This document shows, piece by piece, positions 20,303 to 30,168 of a stretch of DNA of 64,000 nt. The DNA lies in contig NZ_AYMJ01000013.1 in NCBI RefSeq assembly GCF_000633255.1, positions 62,001 through 126,000 on the forward strand, given 5' to 3'. Every line of letters starts with the position of its first letter. Position 1 is the first letter of the stretch. This DNA comes from Pseudomonas sp. H1h (GTDB lineage: Bacteria > Pseudomonadota > Gammaproteobacteria > Pseudomonadales > Pseudomonadaceae). The translations under genes were made by a program, and so were the position numbers. Below the pieces are notes generated by a model that was not told the DNA's origin, searched no databases, and worked only from the letters and a program-made list of their open reading frames with translations.

Positions 20303-21718
20303 TCAACGGTTTTGTGGGCCGATGAATCGGCTCTTGGCTTCAACGTGGACGCTGTCATCGTCGGCATCCTTGAGGAGGAATTTCACCTCGTTGGTGCTCG
20401 ACGGCAATTGTTCCGGTGCGCTCGACAATTCCACCGGCATGCTGAAGATTTCGCCGGCCGGGACCTTGATCTCGCGTTTGCCCTGCAAGCGCAGGTCCGG
20501 CAGGCCGGTGGCTTCCAGCACGTAGGTGTGGTCGCGCTGATCCTTGTTCATGATCTTCAGGCTGTAGACGTTTTCGATTCGGCCTTCGGCATTCTCGCGG
20601 TACAGCACGCGGTCCTTGCTGACGTCGAAGCCGACCAGCGAGCGCATGAAAAATGCGGTCACCAACAGACTGATCATCGCCAGCAGCACCACCGCGTAGC
20701 CGATCAGGCGTGGCCGAAGTTTATGGGTTTTCTGGCCCGACAGGTTGTGTTCGGTGGTGTAGCTGATCAGCCCGCGCGGGTAGTCCATTTTGTCCATGAT
20801 CGCGTCGCAGGCGTCGATGCACGCCGCGCAGCCGATGCACTCGATCTGCAGGCCATCACGGATGTCGATGCCGGTCGGACACACCTGAACGCACATAGTG
20901 CAGTCGATGCAGTCGCCCAGGCCCTGGGCCTTGTAGTCGACGCCTTTCTTGCGCGGGCCACGGCTTTCGCCGCGCCGCGGATCGTAGGAAACGATCAGGG
21001 TGTCCTTGTCGAACATCACGCTCTGGAAGCGTGCGTACGGGCACATGTAGATGCACACCTGTTCGCGCAGCCAGCCGGCGTTGCCGTAGGTGGCGAGGGT
21101 GAAGAAACCGACCCAGAAATACGACCAGCCATCGGCCTGGCCGGTGAAGAACTCGAACACCAGTTCGCGGATCGGCGAGAAATAGCCAACGAACGTCATG
21201 CCGGTGACGAAACCGATCAGCAGCCACAGTGAATGCTTGGCGGCTTTGCGCAGGAACTTGTTGGCGCTCATCGGCGCCTTGTCGAGTTTGATGCGCTGGT
21301 TGCGGTCGCCTTCGGTGACCTTTTCGCACCACATGAAAATCCATGTCCACACGCTTTGCGGACAGGTATAGCCGCACCAGACGCGGCCGGCGTACACGGT
21401 GATGAAGAACAGGCCGAACGCGGCGATGATCAGCAGGCCCGACAGCAGGATGAAGTCCTGCGGCCAGAAGGTTGCGCCGAAGATGAAGAATTTGCGTTCC
21501 GGCAAGTTCCACCATACCGCCTGATGGCCGCCCCAGTTCAGCCAGACCGTGCCGAAATACAACAGGAACAGGGCGGCGCCGCCCATCATCCGCAGATTGC
21601 GGAACAGGCCAGTGAAAGCGCGGGTGTAGATTTTTTCTCGAGAGGCGTAAAGGTCGACGCTGTTGTTGGCGTTCTTGCTGGGTGGTGTGACGTCGTGTAC
21701 CGGAATCTGGTTGCTCAT
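20303..21718 (-). CDS. ccoG: Cytochrome oxidase accessory protein CcoG (RdxA/FixG)
   Basis: A 471-residue membrane iron-sulphur protein that reduces Cu(II) to Cu(I) for cbb3 oxidase assembly. There are about five membrane helices, CxxxxxC-type Cys in the membrane part (GRVWCGYTCPQSVWTW, CIYMCPYARFQ) and two [4Fe-4S] motifs in a ferredoxin-like domain (CIDCTMCVQVCPTGID and CIGCAACIDACD). The C-terminal periplasmic immunoglobulin-like domain is present. Two ATGs lie side by side (21721 and 21718). It is the first gene of ccoG-ccoH-ccoI-ccoS-safE, transcribed leftward. Confidence 0.95.
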   Translation of the reverse strand: MSNQIPVHDVTPPSKNANNSVDLYASREKIYTRAFTGLFRNLRMMGGAALFLLYFGTVWLNWGGHQAVWWNLPERKFFIFGATFWPQDFILLSGLLIIAAFGLFFITVYAGRVWCGYTCPQSVWTWIFMWCEKVTEGDRNQRIKLDKAPMSANKFLRKAAKHSLWLLIGFVTGMTFVGYFSPIRELVFEFFTGQADGWSYFWVGFFTLATYGNAGWLREQVCIYMCPYARFQSVMFDKDTLIVSYDPRRGESRGPRKKGVDYKAQGLGDCIDCTMCVQVCPTGIDIRDGLQIECIGCAACIDACDAIMDKMDYPRGLISYTTEHNLSGQKTHKLRPRLIGYAVVLLAMISLLVTAFFMRSLVGFDVSKDRVLYRENAEGRIENVYSLKIMNKDQRDHTYVLEATGLPDLRLQGKREIKVPAGEIFSMPVELSSAPEQLPSSTNEVKFLLKDADDDSVHVEAKSRFIGPQNR

Positions 21719-21885
21719 CATTGCATCCCACGGCAGTGGAAAAATGCCTCGGTCGATACGTGCCGACCGCGGTCAGAAAGAGGTGTTGCAGTGGCGCAAT
21801 GATACGCCGGTCGCTCTGGCTCAAGGGTGCGACCTTTGGTCGCGTTGGGGAAAAAACGTGAATGGTGTAGCGAATGCAGCAAAGC

Positions 21886-21899
21886 CTGATGCAGGTCAA
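21886..21899. promoter_or_regulatory. Weak Anr-box candidate upstream of ccoG
   Basis: Read leftward the site is TTGACCTGCATCAG: ten half-site bases with two mismatches to TTGAT-N4-ATCAA. It lies about 165-180 bases before ccoG, a plausible but distant position. Confidence 0.35.
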
Positions 21900-21940
21900 T
21901 TGACTTGTTGAGTATGGACAGTTTTGGCGCGGTCGCTAAT

Positions 21941-22351
21941 TCATTGTTCCCAGGGGTTGATCAGGGCAACGCCACTCGCCTGGAAATCACCGACATTGCG
22001 GGTGACCACCGTGAGTCCGTGTACCAACGCTGTGGCGGCGATCAACGCATCGCTTTGATTGGCCTGATCAGGCACATGCAGGCTGGCGCAACGCAGTGCC
22101 ACGGCGGCATCGACCGGCAGGATTCGCGCTTCGAAGGCCGGCATGACGTGGCGCGTCAGCCAGCTGCGCAGCAGTTTTCCCTGAGCGGGATCGCGCCGTT
22201 CCATTCGCAGTACCCCGGTTTCCAGTTCTTTCAAGGTGATGGCGGAAATATACAGGCGAGGGGCGATGACGCTTTTGGCCCAACTGACGACATTGGCGTC
22301 TGCCTGCGGCTTGCGAAGTTCGGATATCACATTGGTGTCGAGTAAATACAT
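21941..22351 (-). CDS. PIN-domain toxin ribonuclease, VapC/FitB family
   Basis: A 136-residue PIN-domain protein. The acidic metal-binding residues are visible: Asp5 (MYLLDTNVISEL), Glu42 (LKELETG), Asp101 (NQSDALIAATAL) and a fourth near Asp122 (RNVGDF). Such toxins cleave RNA, often tRNA, and are held inactive by their cognate antitoxin. The start codon shares one base with the stop of the upstream antitoxin gene (TGATG), the usual coupling of these pairs. The NPWE C-terminal motif is typical of the FitB-like branch. Confidence 0.9.
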   Translation of the reverse strand: MYLLDTNVISELRKPQADANVVSWAKSVIAPRLYISAITLKELETGVLRMERRDPAQGKLLRSWLTRHVMPAFEARILPVDAAVALRCASLHVPDQANQSDALIAATALVHGLTVVTRNVGDFQASGVALINPWEQ

Positions 22352-22605
22352 CAGGACAGATCCACAGGGCGATGGGTGATGACTGCACGCTCGGTTTCGA
22401 ACTCGATGTCGGCGGCCTCTGGCATGACCAGCAAATCGACGATGTTTGCGTGTGCGCCGCTCAGTTTCTGAAATTCCTCGATGCTCAACAGTACATGAGA
22501 GGCCTTGCCACGGTCGGTGATGATCACAGGACCCAGACGCGCAGCCTTTTTGGCGCTGCTGGTGTCCTGATTGAATTCACGGCTGGAGATGGTGGTGATT
22601 GCCAT
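22351..22605 (-). CDS. Antitoxin of the Phd/YefM family
   Basis: An 84-residue protein with the Phd/YefM DNA-binding fold (ISSREFNQDTSSAKKAARLGPVIITDRGKASHVLLSIEEFQKL) and a C-terminal tail expected to wrap the PIN toxin. The ATG at 22605 has AGAGGT upstream; the in-frame extension to 22776 has no supporting ribosome site. It is the first gene of a two-gene operon and should repress its own promoter. The pairing of a Phd-type antitoxin with a PIN toxin is well known. Confidence 0.9.
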   Translation of the reverse strand: MAITTISSREFNQDTSSAKKAARLGPVIITDRGKASHVLLSIEEFQKLSGAHANIVDLLVMPEAADIEFETERAVITHRPVDLS

Positions 22606-22779
22606 CAGGGTTGACCTCTTGCTATACAGATGTAGCAACGTTACTACTTTGCCTTCGGCGCGGCAATCGAGGGGGACGGGGCTCAGCCGTCCGTTAGTCG
22701 GTTCATGGCTGGTGTGAGACGAAACGGCCTCGTAAAGAGCGCAAGCCGTTTCGGGTTTATACAGACCGGGTTTCAAGAT

Positions 22780-22980
22780 TCAAGGCAGCCTGCCGCCGCC
22801 CAGGCTGTCGAGGCTGCCGGTATTTCGGTGGGGTTTTGTGGTGTTTCTGGAGTCAGGGGATACCGGTTTGCCCAGTGGCGCGGCAACGGTTTTCACGGAG
22901 TGATCCACTGCTTCGGTCTCGTGAACGGTTTCAGTGGGTGGCTGATCAATCAGGAGTTGGGAGTTGTCATCATTCAGCAT
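22780..22980 (-). CDS. Possible small hypothetical protein
   Basis: A 66-residue frame, polar and rich in Thr, Pro, Asn and Gly, with no membrane segment or known motif. AAGGA lies ten bases before the ATG. Composition suggests a disordered peptide. It fills part of the gap between the antitoxin gene and the first ccoP. It could equally be a chance frame; there is no homology evidence. Confidence 0.35.
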   Translation of the reverse strand: MLNDDNSQLLIDQPPTETVHETEAVDHSVKTVAAPLGKPVSPDSRNTTKPHRNTGSLDSLGGGRLP

Positions 22981-23105
22981 GGCGGCTTCATCCTTGAAGT
23001 TTCTCCGATGCGGATCATCGGGCTGTGAAGGACGCTACAGACCTTGCTGAATCGCGTCCATCCGGGATATGTCTCAAGGTATGAAATACAGGGATGTCGC
23101 CCATG

Positions 23106-23141
23106 AAAAAGCCCCCGCCAGATCACTGGCGGGGGCTTTTT
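23106..23141 (-). terminator. Rho-independent terminator of the first ccoNOQP operon
   Basis: AAAAAGCCCCCGCCAG, a short loop, CTGGCGGGGGCTTTTT: a perfect ten-base-plus stem with T-runs on both strands, 20 bases after the ccoP1 stop. Confidence 0.92.
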
Positions 23142-23160
23142 CATGCATCAGACGTTGGCT

Positions 23161-24144
23161 TTACTGGGCCTCGGCTTCCGCTGGTTTATCACCGTGGGAC
23201 AGGCTGTAAACATACGCTGCCAGCAGGTGCACCTTGTCGTTGCCTTGCAGTTGTTCCTGCGCAGGCATCTGGCCCTGACGGCCGTAACGGATGGTCTGCT
23301 GCAGTTGCGCAAAGCTCGAACCGTAGATGAACGCGGCCGGGTGGGTCAGGTTCGGTGCACCCATGGCTGGGGTGCCTTTGCCTTCCGGACCGTGGCAGGC
23401 CACGCAGTTGGCGGCGAACAGTTTCTGGCCGTTGGCAACGTCAGCCTTGGTGCCTTCCGGCAGCTTGCGGCCATCGAGGTTGCTCACCACGAACGCAGCC
23501 ACGTCCGCCACGCCTTGTTCGCCGATCACGTCGGCCCAGGCCGGCATCACCGCGTGACGACCGCCCATGATGGTAGTCTTGATGGTTTCCGGTTCGCCGC
23601 CCCAGCGCCAGTCGGCGTCGGTCAGGTTCGGGAAGCCATAGGCGCCCTTGGCGTCGGAGCCGTGGCAGACCGAGCAGTTGGAGGCGAACAGGCGGCCACC
23701 CATCTTCAGTGCTTGCGGATCCTTGGCGACTTCTTCGATCGGCATGGCCGCGAACTTGGCGAAGATCGGACCGAACCTGGCGTCCGAGCGAGCCATTTCC
23801 TTTTCCCACTCGTGAACGCCGGTCCAGCCGGTCTTGCCGTTGGCGAACGCGGTCTGCTTGTCGTTATCGAGGTAGTTGTAGCCAGGCAGCAGGCCTTTCC
23901 AGTTGCCCAGGCCTGGGTACAGCACCAGATAGCCCAGCGCAAACACGATGGTGCCCACGAACAGCATGAACCACCATTTCGGCAGCGGGTTGTCGTACTC
24001 CTCGATCCCGTCGAAGGAGTGGCCCACGGTCTCTTCCGTCTGTTCACTGCGCTGGCCCTTGCGGGTCGACAGCAGCAGCCAGGTCAGGGCGAAGATCGTA
24101 CCGAGACTGAGGACTGTGACGTACAGACTCCAGAATGTAGTCAT
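23161..24144 (-). CDS. ccoP1: cbb3 cytochrome c oxidase subunit III, CcoP (copy 1)
   Basis: A 327-residue dihaem cytochrome c that passes electrons from soluble cytochromes to CcoO. It has an N-terminal membrane helix, a second helix ([26 protein letters not shown]) and two haem c sites, CSVCH and CVACH, each followed by the PNLT loop and a distal Met region (GRQGQMPAQ). Compared with copy 2 it carries an extra 14-residue stretch after LLPGYN ([14 protein letters not shown]). The start overlaps ccoQ1 by four bases. Confidence 0.96.
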   Translation of the reverse strand: MTTFWSLYVTVLSLGTIFALTWLLLSTRKGQRSEQTEETVGHSFDGIEEYDNPLPKWWFMLFVGTIVFALGYLVLYPGLGNWKGLLPGYNYLDNDKQTAFANGKTGWTGVHEWEKEMARSDARFGPIFAKFAAMPIEEVAKDPQALKMGGRLFASNCSVCHGSDAKGAYGFPNLTDADWRWGGEPETIKTTIMGGRHAVMPAWADVIGEQGVADVAAFVVSNLDGRKLPEGTKADVANGQKLFAANCVACHGPEGKGTPAMGAPNLTHPAAFIYGSSFAQLQQTIRYGRQGQMPAQEQLQGNDKVHLLAAYVYSLSHGDKPAEAEAQ

Positions 24145-24326
24145 TCTTTGTTACTCCTAGAAGCTTGCTCGACGTGCTTGATGGCTTCGGGATCATCCGC
24201 GAAAGGCAGCAAGGTCGCGTCTTCAAACTCCGACTTGCGCTTGGGGCTGAACACCCACAGCGCCAGACCGATGAAGGCCACCATCACGACAACGGTGCCC
24301 AGGCCACGAATCATCCCGATATCCAT
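24141..24326 (-). CDS. ccoQ1: cbb3 oxidase small subunit CcoQ (copy 1)
   Basis: A 61-residue protein with one membrane helix ([19 protein letters not shown]) followed by the conserved [19 protein letters not shown] tail that marks CcoQ. It stabilises the oxidase complex. It lies five bases after ccoO1 and overlaps ccoP1 by four bases. Confidence 0.94.
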   Translation of the reverse strand: MDIGMIRGLGTVVVMVAFIGLALWVFSPKRKSEFEDATLLPFADDPEAIKHVEQASRSNKE

Positions 24327-24331
24327 CTAGA

Positions 24332-24940
24332 TCACCGTTTGCTTTTGATGATGGTGCCCAGGCCTTGCAGATAGGCCACCAGCGCGTCCATTTCGGTTTT
24401 ACCCTTCACAGCGTCTTTTGCACCGGCAATGTCTTCGTCGGTGTAAGGGACGCCGAGCGTGCGCAACACTTCCATTTTCTTGGCCGTGTCTTTGCCGTCG
24501 AGCTTGTTTTCCACGAGGAACGGGTAAGCCGGCATTTTCGACTCAGGCACCACGTTGCGCGGGTTGTACAAGTGCGCACGGTGCCAGTCATCGGAGTAAC
24601 GACCACCGACACGGGCCAGGTCCGGACCGGTACGCTTGGAACCCCACAGGAACGGGTGATCCCAGACGCTTTCACCGGCGACCGAGTAGTGGCCGTAGCG
24701 TTCGGTTTCAGCACGGAACGGGCGGATCATCTGCGAGTGGCAGCCGACACAGCCGTTGGCGATGTAAATGTCGCGGCCTTCCAGTTCCAGCGCCGAACGC
24801 GGCTTCATGCCTTCGACCGGCTTGTTGGTGACGTCCTGGAAAAACAGCGGAACGATCTGGGTCAGGCCGCCAATACTGACGGCGATGACCATGAAGAAGG
24901 CCAGCAGGCCAATGTTCTTCTCGACAGCTTCATGCTTCAT
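24332..24940 (-). CDS. ccoO1: cbb3 cytochrome c oxidase subunit II, CcoO (copy 1)
   Basis: A 202-residue membrane-anchored monohaem cytochrome c. The anchor is [23 protein letters not shown] and the haem site is CVGCH ([20 protein letters not shown]). The conserved [38 protein letters not shown] stretch of the family follows. Its start shares one base with the ccoN1 stop (TGATG), showing tight coupling. Confidence 0.96.
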   Translation of the reverse strand: MKHEAVEKNIGLLAFFMVIAVSIGGLTQIVPLFFQDVTNKPVEGMKPRSALELEGRDIYIANGCVGCHSQMIRPFRAETERYGHYSVAGESVWDHPFLWGSKRTGPDLARVGGRYSDDWHRAHLYNPRNVVPESKMPAYPFLVENKLDGKDTAKKMEVLRTLGVPYTDEDIAGAKDAVKGKTEMDALVAYLQGLGTIIKSKR

Positions 24941-26382
24941 CAGTGAGCTCCAACGACAGCGATCTGGGCGGCGGCTTCGGCTTCAGCCGGGTTCGAGGCG
25001 CGCACGGTGCGCCAGACGTTGTAAGCCATCAGGAGCATGCCGCTGGCGAAGAATGCACCGCCCAGGGCACGGACGATGTAGCCCGGGTGGCTGGCTTGCA
25101 GCGCTTCGACGAACGAGTAGGTGAGGGTGCCGTCATCGTTGATCGCACGCCACATCAGGCCCTGGGTGATGCCGTTGACCCACATCGAGGCGATGTACAG
25201 CACGGTGCCGATGGTCGCGAGCCAGAAGTGCGCGTTGATCAGGCCGACGCTGTGCATCTGCGCACGACCGAACAGTTTCGGGATCATGTGGTAGATCGCG
25301 CCGATCGAGATCATCGCTACCCAACCGAGTGCGCCGGCGTGTACGTGGCCGATGGTCCAGTCGGTGTAGTGCGACAGCGAGTTGACGGTCTTGATTGCCA
25401 TCATCGGACCTTCGAAGGTCGACATGCCATAGAACGCCAGCGAGACCACGAGGAAACGCAGGATCGGGTCGGTGCGCAGCTTATGCCAGGCGCCCGACAG
25501 GGTCATCATGCCGTTGATCATGCCGCCCCAGCTTGGCGCCAGAAGGATGATCGACATCGCCATGCCCAGCGACTGCGCCCAGTCCGGCAGCGCGGTGTAG
25601 TGCAAGTGGTGCGGGCCGGCCCAGATGTACAGGGTGATCAGCGCCCAGAAGTGCACGATCGACAGGCGATAGGAGTAGATCGGACGTTCGGCCTGTTTCG
25701 GTACGAAGTAGTACATCATCCCGAGGAAGCCGGTGGTCAGGAAGAAGCCCACGGCGTTGTGGCCGTACCACCACTGGATCATCGCGTCGGTCGCACCGGC
25801 GTAAGCCGAGTAGGACTTGAAGAAGCTGACCGGCAAGGAGGCGTGGTTGACGATGTGCAGCATCGCGGTAACGACGATGAACGCGCCGTAGAACCAGTTA
25901 CCGACGTAGATGTGCTTGGTTTTGCGTTTGGTGATGGTGCCGAAGAACACCAGTCCGTAGGAGACCCAGACAATCGCCAGCAGAATGGCGAGCGGCCATT
26001 CCAGTTCCGCGTATTCCTTGGTGGTGGTGTAACCCAGCGGCAAGGTAATGATCGCGCCGACGATGACTGCTTGCCAGCCCCAGAAGGTGAAGGCCGCGAG
26101 GCTGTCGGAGATCAGTCGCGTCTGGCAGGTTCGCTGCACGACATAGTAGGAAGTGGCAAACAGTGCACAGCCACCAAAGGCAAAAATCACCAGGTTTGTG
26201 TGCAACGGGCGCAGGCGTCCAAAGCTCGTCCACGGCAGACCGAAGTTCAATTCCGGCCAGACCAGTTGCGAGGCGATGAAGACACCGAGCCCCATGCCAA
26301 GGATCCCCCAGACCACCGTCATGATGGCGAACTGGCGGACTACCTTATAGTTATAAGCAGTCGGACTGATTGCTGTGCTCAT
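24940..26382 (-). CDS. ccoN1: cbb3 cytochrome c oxidase subunit I, CcoN (copy 1)
   Basis: A 480-residue catalytic subunit with about twelve membrane helices that reduces O2 at a haem b3-CuB centre and pumps protons. Conserved His-bearing motifs are present ([49 protein letters not shown]). First gene of ccoN1-O1-Q1-P1. Most of the helices are near-identical to copy 2, with differences concentrated at the termini and in the DNA-facing synonymous positions. A TTGAC-N4-GTCA site lies 85-98 bases upstream. Confidence 0.97.
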   Translation of the reverse strand: MSTAISPTAYNYKVVRQFAIMTVVWGILGMGLGVFIASQLVWPELNFGLPWTSFGRLRPLHTNLVIFAFGGCALFATSYYVVQRTCQTRLISDSLAAFTFWGWQAVIVGAIITLPLGYTTTKEYAELEWPLAILLAIVWVSYGLVFFGTITKRKTKHIYVGNWFYGAFIVVTAMLHIVNHASLPVSFFKSYSAYAGATDAMIQWWYGHNAVGFFLTTGFLGMMYYFVPKQAERPIYSYRLSIVHFWALITLYIWAGPHHLHYTALPDWAQSLGMAMSIILLAPSWGGMINGMMTLSGAWHKLRTDPILRFLVVSLAFYGMSTFEGPMMAIKTVNSLSHYTDWTIGHVHAGALGWVAMISIGAIYHMIPKLFGRAQMHSVGLINAHFWLATIGTVLYIASMWVNGITQGLMWRAINDDGTLTYSFVEALQASHPGYIVRALGGAFFASGMLLMAYNVWRTVRASNPAEAEAAAQIAVVGAH

Positions 26383-26466
26383 TCTAAGGTTCCACGGTTT
26401 GGGTGTTTTATTAGGATTAAAATCGGCCGCAAGTATGCAGAGAGCAGGGGGTCATTGCAACGCGCC

Positions 26467-26480
26467 ATGACCTGGGTCAA
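26467..26480. promoter_or_regulatory. Anr-box-like site upstream of ccoN1
   Basis: Read toward ccoN1 the sequence is TTGACCCAGGTCAT, symmetric TTGAC-N4-GTCA but with C/G instead of T/A at the inner positions of the FNR consensus. It lies 85-98 bases before the start codon. Partial match only; it could give weak Anr or Dnr control. Confidence 0.45.
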
Positions 26481-26822
26481 TGCTTTCCAACGCTGATTCT
26501 GCGGCCTTTCCATGCGCCGCGTAAGGACAAAATTGGCCTCGGACAAAATGTCGCAGCGGACGAAAAAAGCGAGGGGTTCAGGTCAGTTGTAACGAGGTGT
26601 GTTCGAACGCAGTGATCGGGTGACGGACGGTCATTGGCGCGACAGCCGGTATCTACCGGGCTTTGCGCTGTGTCAGTCAGGCGATTTGTCGAACACATCG
26701 CTCAAGGTCGACCTGGAACCGGCACGGGCCAGTCCGCATCGAGCAAGCGTAGACCCGAATCGGGGGATCCGAAAGGAGAGGGTACGAAGGGGTGCGACAA
26801 TGCGTCGCAAAGGGGCTGGGTG
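26481..26822. other. Non-coding stretch between the two cco operons
   Basis: No convincing gene is seen in this interval (the full gap between ccoN1 and ccoP2 is about 480 bases). TGTGTTCGA at 26598-26606 is complementary to TCGAACACA at 26689-26697, enclosing about 80 bases with a further small hairpin (CAGCCGGTATCTACCGGGCTTTG). This could be a structured RNA or the remnant of a rearrangement. Confidence 0.5.
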
Positions 26823-26848
26823 CTGCCGCACCGAGAATGGTGCGGCAG
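26823..26848 (-). terminator. Hairpin terminator candidate after the second cco operon
   Basis: CTGCCGCACC-gagaat-GGTGCGGCAG is a perfect ten-base stem, 16 bases after the ccoP2 stop on the transcribed side. No long T-run follows directly, so it may act with Rho or mainly protect the 3' end. Confidence 0.65.
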
Positions 26849-26863
26849 AGTTGTTCGCAATGC

Positions 26864-27817
26864 TTACTGCTTGTTGTCTTCAGTAATCAGTTTTTCTGTA
26901 TTCAATCCGTGCGACAGGCTGTACACATAAGCCGCCAGCAATTGCACTTTGTCGTTGCCCAACAGCTCGTTCTGCGCCGGCATGTGGCCTTGGCGGCCAT
27001 GGCGGATGGTCTGCTCGAGTTGGGTCAGGCCAGTGCCATAGATAAATCCGGCCGGGTGCGTCAGATTCGGCGCACCCATGGCTTCAGTGCCGTGGCCGGT
27101 TGCCCCATGACAGGCTACGCAAGTGGTGCTGAACGCTTGCTGTCCGGCTTGCAGGTCAGCCTTGCTGTCGGCAGGCAATGGCAGGCCGGCCAGTTCATGA
27201 CGCACATACGCCGCGACGTTCTTCACCCCGGTTTCACCGAGCACTTCGCCCCAGGCCGGCATCGCCGCCATCCGACCACCCATGATGGTGGTCTTGATGG
27301 TCTCGGCATCGCCGCCCCAACGCCAGTCCTTGTCAGCCAGGTTAGGGAAGCCGAAGGCACCCTTGGCATCCGAACCGTGGCACACCGAGCAGTTGGACGC
27401 GAACAGACGGCCGCCCATTTTCAGCGCCTGCGGATCCTTCGCCACTTCTTCCACCGGCATAGCGGCGAATTTGGCGAAGATCGGCCCGAACTTGGCGTCA
27501 GCCTTGCTCATTTCCTTTTCCCACTCGTGCACGCCCGTCCAGCCGTCCTCGTAACCCGGCAGAATGCCTTTCCAGTTGCCCAGGCCCGGATAGAGGATCA
27601 GATAGCCCACGGAAAACACCAGCGTGCCGGCGAACAGCATGAACCACCACTGCGGCAGCGGGTTGTCGTACTCCTCGATGCCGTCGAAGCTGTGGCCCAT
27701 GGTCTGGTCGACGCTGCCCTTGGTTTCGCCCCGGCGGGTGCCGACCAGCAGCCAGGTCAGGCCGATCAGGCTGCCGATGGTCAGTACGCAGATCCACGTA
27801 CTCCAGAAGGTGGTCAT
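26864..27817 (-). CDS. ccoP2: cbb3 cytochrome c oxidase subunit III, CcoP (copy 2)
   Basis: A 317-residue dihaem cytochrome c paralogue of copy 1 with the same two membrane helices and haem motifs CSVCH and CVACH. It lacks the 14-residue segment that copy 1 has after LLPGY, and its C-terminal tail differs ([12 protein letters not shown]). It overlaps ccoQ2 by four bases. In P. aeruginosa the second operon is the low-oxygen, Anr-induced one; the Anr box upstream of ccoN2 here suggests the same. Confidence 0.96.
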   Translation of the reverse strand: MTTFWSTWICVLTIGSLIGLTWLLVGTRRGETKGSVDQTMGHSFDGIEEYDNPLPQWWFMLFAGTLVFSVGYLILYPGLGNWKGILPGYEDGWTGVHEWEKEMSKADAKFGPIFAKFAAMPVEEVAKDPQALKMGGRLFASNCSVCHGSDAKGAFGFPNLADKDWRWGGDAETIKTTIMGGRMAAMPAWGEVLGETGVKNVAAYVRHELAGLPLPADSKADLQAGQQAFSTTCVACHGATGHGTEAMGAPNLTHPAGFIYGTGLTQLEQTIRHGRQGHMPAQNELLGNDKVQLLAAYVYSLSHGLNTEKLITEDNKQ

Positions 27818-28026
27818 GGCCGGGTACTCCTTGTTTCAGTTGCAGGGGTTGGGTCGGGTTGCGGTTCGTCGGCAAACGGCAGCAGGCGCGCTTCGGCGAA
27901 TTCCGGCGTGCGCTTGCGGTTGAACACCCAGAGGGTCAGGCCGATAAAAGCTACAAATACGACCACGGTGCCTAAGCCGCGAATCAGCCCCGCGCTCATT
28001 TCGCTTATTCCAAAGAAGATCGGCAT
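27814..28026 (-). CDS. ccoQ2: cbb3 oxidase small subunit CcoQ (copy 2)
   Basis: A 70-residue protein with the CcoQ helix ([23 protein letters not shown]) and a [20 protein letters not shown] tail. The ATG at 28026 is preserved here because GAGGTGA lies five bases upstream inside the end of ccoO2; an ATG nine codons later would give the more usual N-terminus. The Pro/Thr-rich C-terminal tail is longer than in copy 1. Confidence 0.9.
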   Translation of the reverse strand: MPIFFGISEMSAGLIRGLGTVVVFVAFIGLTLWVFNRKRTPEFAEARLLPFADEPQPDPTPATETRSTRP

Positions 28027-28029
28027 GGC

Positions 28030-28638
28030 TCACCTCTTGCTCTTGATCGCAGTGCCAAGCACTTGCAGGTAGGAGACGAGGGCGTCCATCTCGGTCTTGC
28101 CCTTGAGGCTGGCCACCGCGCCGCTGATGTCGTCGTCGGTGTACGGCACGCCCAGGGTACGCATGACCTTGAGCTTGGTTTCGGTGTGGCTGCTGTCGAC
28201 CGCTTGTGTGACCAGCCATGGGTAGGCTGGCATCTTCGATTCCGGTACGACGTTGCGTGGGTTGTACAAATGCGCGCGGTGCCAGTCATCCGAGTAACGC
28301 GCGCCGACCCGGGCCAGGTCCGGACCGGTACGTTTCGAGCCCCAGAGGAACGGGTGATCCCAGACGCTTTCACCGGCCACCGAATAGTGTCCGTAGCGTT
28401 CGGTTTCGGCGCGGAACGGGCGGATCATCTGCGAGTGGCAACCGACGCAGCCTTCGCGGATGTAGATGTCGCGGCCTTCCAGTTGCAGCGCGGTGTAGGG
28501 CTTCATGCCTTCCACCGGTTTGTTGGTGACGTCCTGGAAGAACAGCGGGACGATCTGGGTCAGGCCGCCGATGCTCACGGCGAACACCATCAGCAGCATC
28601 AGCAGGCCGACGTTCTTTTCAATCGTTTCGTGTTTCAT
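28030..28638 (-). CDS. ccoO2: cbb3 cytochrome c oxidase subunit II, CcoO (copy 2)
   Basis: A 202-residue monohaem cytochrome c, same length as copy 1. It has the anchor helix [19 protein letters not shown] and haem site CVGCH ([14 protein letters not shown]). The ATG at 28638 (MKHETIEKN) matches copy 1 (MKHEAVEKN); the upstream extension to 28671 overlaps the end of ccoN2 and was not used. Ten bases separate it from ccoN2. Confidence 0.96.
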   Translation of the reverse strand: MKHETIEKNVGLLMLLMVFAVSIGGLTQIVPLFFQDVTNKPVEGMKPYTALQLEGRDIYIREGCVGCHSQMIRPFRAETERYGHYSVAGESVWDHPFLWGSKRTGPDLARVGARYSDDWHRAHLYNPRNVVPESKMPAYPWLVTQAVDSSHTETKLKVMRTLGVPYTDDDISGAVASLKGKTEMDALVSYLQVLGTAIKSKR

Positions 28639-28648
28639 GGCGGACTCC

Positions 28649-30073
28649 TCAGGCCATCTGCGCGGCAGCAACGACGTCAGCAGGCTGCGAGGCCCGCACG
28701 GTGCGCCAGGTGTTGTAAGCCATCAGGAACATGCCGCTGAGGAAGATCGCCCCACCAATCAGCCGCACGACGAAGCCTGGGTGGCTGGCCACCAGGGTTT
28801 CGACGAAGGAATAGGTCAGCGTGCCGTCCTCGTTCACTGCGCGCCACATCAGGCCCTGGGCGATGCCGTTGACCCACATCGAAGCGATGTAGAGCACGGT
28901 GCCGATGGTCGCGAGCCAGAAGTGCGCGTTGATCAGGCCGACGCTGTGCATCTGCTCTTTGCCGAAGATTTTCGGGATCATGTGGTACAGCGCGCCGATG
29001 GAAATCATCGCCACCCAGCCGAGTGCGCCGGCGTGTACGTGGCCAATGGTCCAGTCGGTGTAGTGGGAGAGGGCGTTGACCGTCTTGATCGCCATCATCG
29101 GACCTTCGAAGGTCGACATGCCGTAGAACGCCAGGGATACCACGAGGAAGCGCAGGATCGGGTCGCTGCGCAACTTATGCCAGGCGCCCGACAGGGTCAT
29201 CATGCCGTTGATCATGCCGCCCCAGCTCGGGGCCAGCAGTACCAGCGACATCACCATGCCCAGCGACTGCGCCCAGTCCGGCAGCGCGGTGTAGTGCAAG
29301 TGGTGCGGGCCGGCCCAGATGTACAGGGTGATCAGCGCCCAGAAGTGCACGATCGACAGGCGATACGAATACACCGGACGCTCGGCCTGTTTCGGCACGA
29401 AGTAGTACATCATCCCGAGGAAACCGGCGGTGAGGAAAAAGCCTACGGCGTTGTGGCCGTACCACCATTGCACCATCGCGTCGGTCGCACCGGCGTACAC
29501 CGAGTACGACTTGGTGAAACTCACCGGCAACTCAAGGTTGTTGACGATGTGCAGGATCGCCACGGTGATGATGAACGCGCCGAAGAACCAGTTGCCCACA
29601 TAAATGTGCTTGGTCTTGCGCTGCATGATCGTGCCGAAGAACACGATGGCGTAGGCGACCCAGACGATGGTGATCAGGATGTCGATCGGCCACTCAAGCT
29701 CCGCGTATTCCTTGGAACTGGTGTAGCCCAGCGGCAGGCTGATGGCTGCCAGCAGGATCACAAGCTGCCAGCCCCAGAAGCAGAACGCGGCGATTTTCGG
29801 CGCGAACAATTGCGTCTGGCAGGTGCGTTGCACCGAGTAGAACGAACTGGCGAACAGCGCACAGCCACCGAACGCGAAGATCACCGCGTTGGTGTGCAGC
29901 GGGCGCAGACGGCCGAAACTGGTCCAGGGCAAATTGAAGTTGAGTTCAGGCCAGACCAATTGGGCGGCGAGAAAAACCCCGAGCCCCATGCCGACGATGC
30001 CCCACACCACCGTCATAATGGCGAATTGGCGGACCACCTTGTAGTTGTAGGCGGTACTGATAGAAGTGTTCAT
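28649..30073 (-). CDS. ccoN2: cbb3 cytochrome c oxidase subunit I, CcoN (copy 2)
   Basis: A 474-residue catalytic subunit, a close paralogue of copy 1 with all His motifs retained ([36 protein letters not shown]). First gene of the ccoN2-O2-Q2-P2 operon. An excellent Anr site lies 121-134 bases upstream of the start, inside the coding region of the divergent hydrolase gene. Both operons share long near-identical DNA stretches, so gene conversion between them is likely. Confidence 0.97.
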   Translation of the reverse strand: MNTSISTAYNYKVVRQFAIMTVVWGIVGMGLGVFLAAQLVWPELNFNLPWTSFGRLRPLHTNAVIFAFGGCALFASSFYSVQRTCQTQLFAPKIAAFCFWGWQLVILLAAISLPLGYTSSKEYAELEWPIDILITIVWVAYAIVFFGTIMQRKTKHIYVGNWFFGAFIITVAILHIVNNLELPVSFTKSYSVYAGATDAMVQWWYGHNAVGFFLTAGFLGMMYYFVPKQAERPVYSYRLSIVHFWALITLYIWAGPHHLHYTALPDWAQSLGMVMSLVLLAPSWGGMINGMMTLSGAWHKLRSDPILRFLVVSLAFYGMSTFEGPMMAIKTVNALSHYTDWTIGHVHAGALGWVAMISIGALYHMIPKIFGKEQMHSVGLINAHFWLATIGTVLYIASMWVNGIAQGLMWRAVNEDGTLTYSFVETLVASHPGFVVRLIGGAIFLSGMFLMAYNTWRTVRASQPADVVAAAQMA

Positions 30074-30168
30074 GGTTCCCCATCCACGGTTCAGCCGAAG
30101 TGAGCGCGCGCAGAAAACGCCGCGAATCCTTCGTCTGGAGTTATAGGCAGACTAAAAGCGAGGCAAGC

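Noticed and set aside
22981..23105. Possible promoter or small RNA before the terminator of the first cco operon
   Set aside because: No clear -10/-35 pair and no secondary structure beyond the terminator itself.
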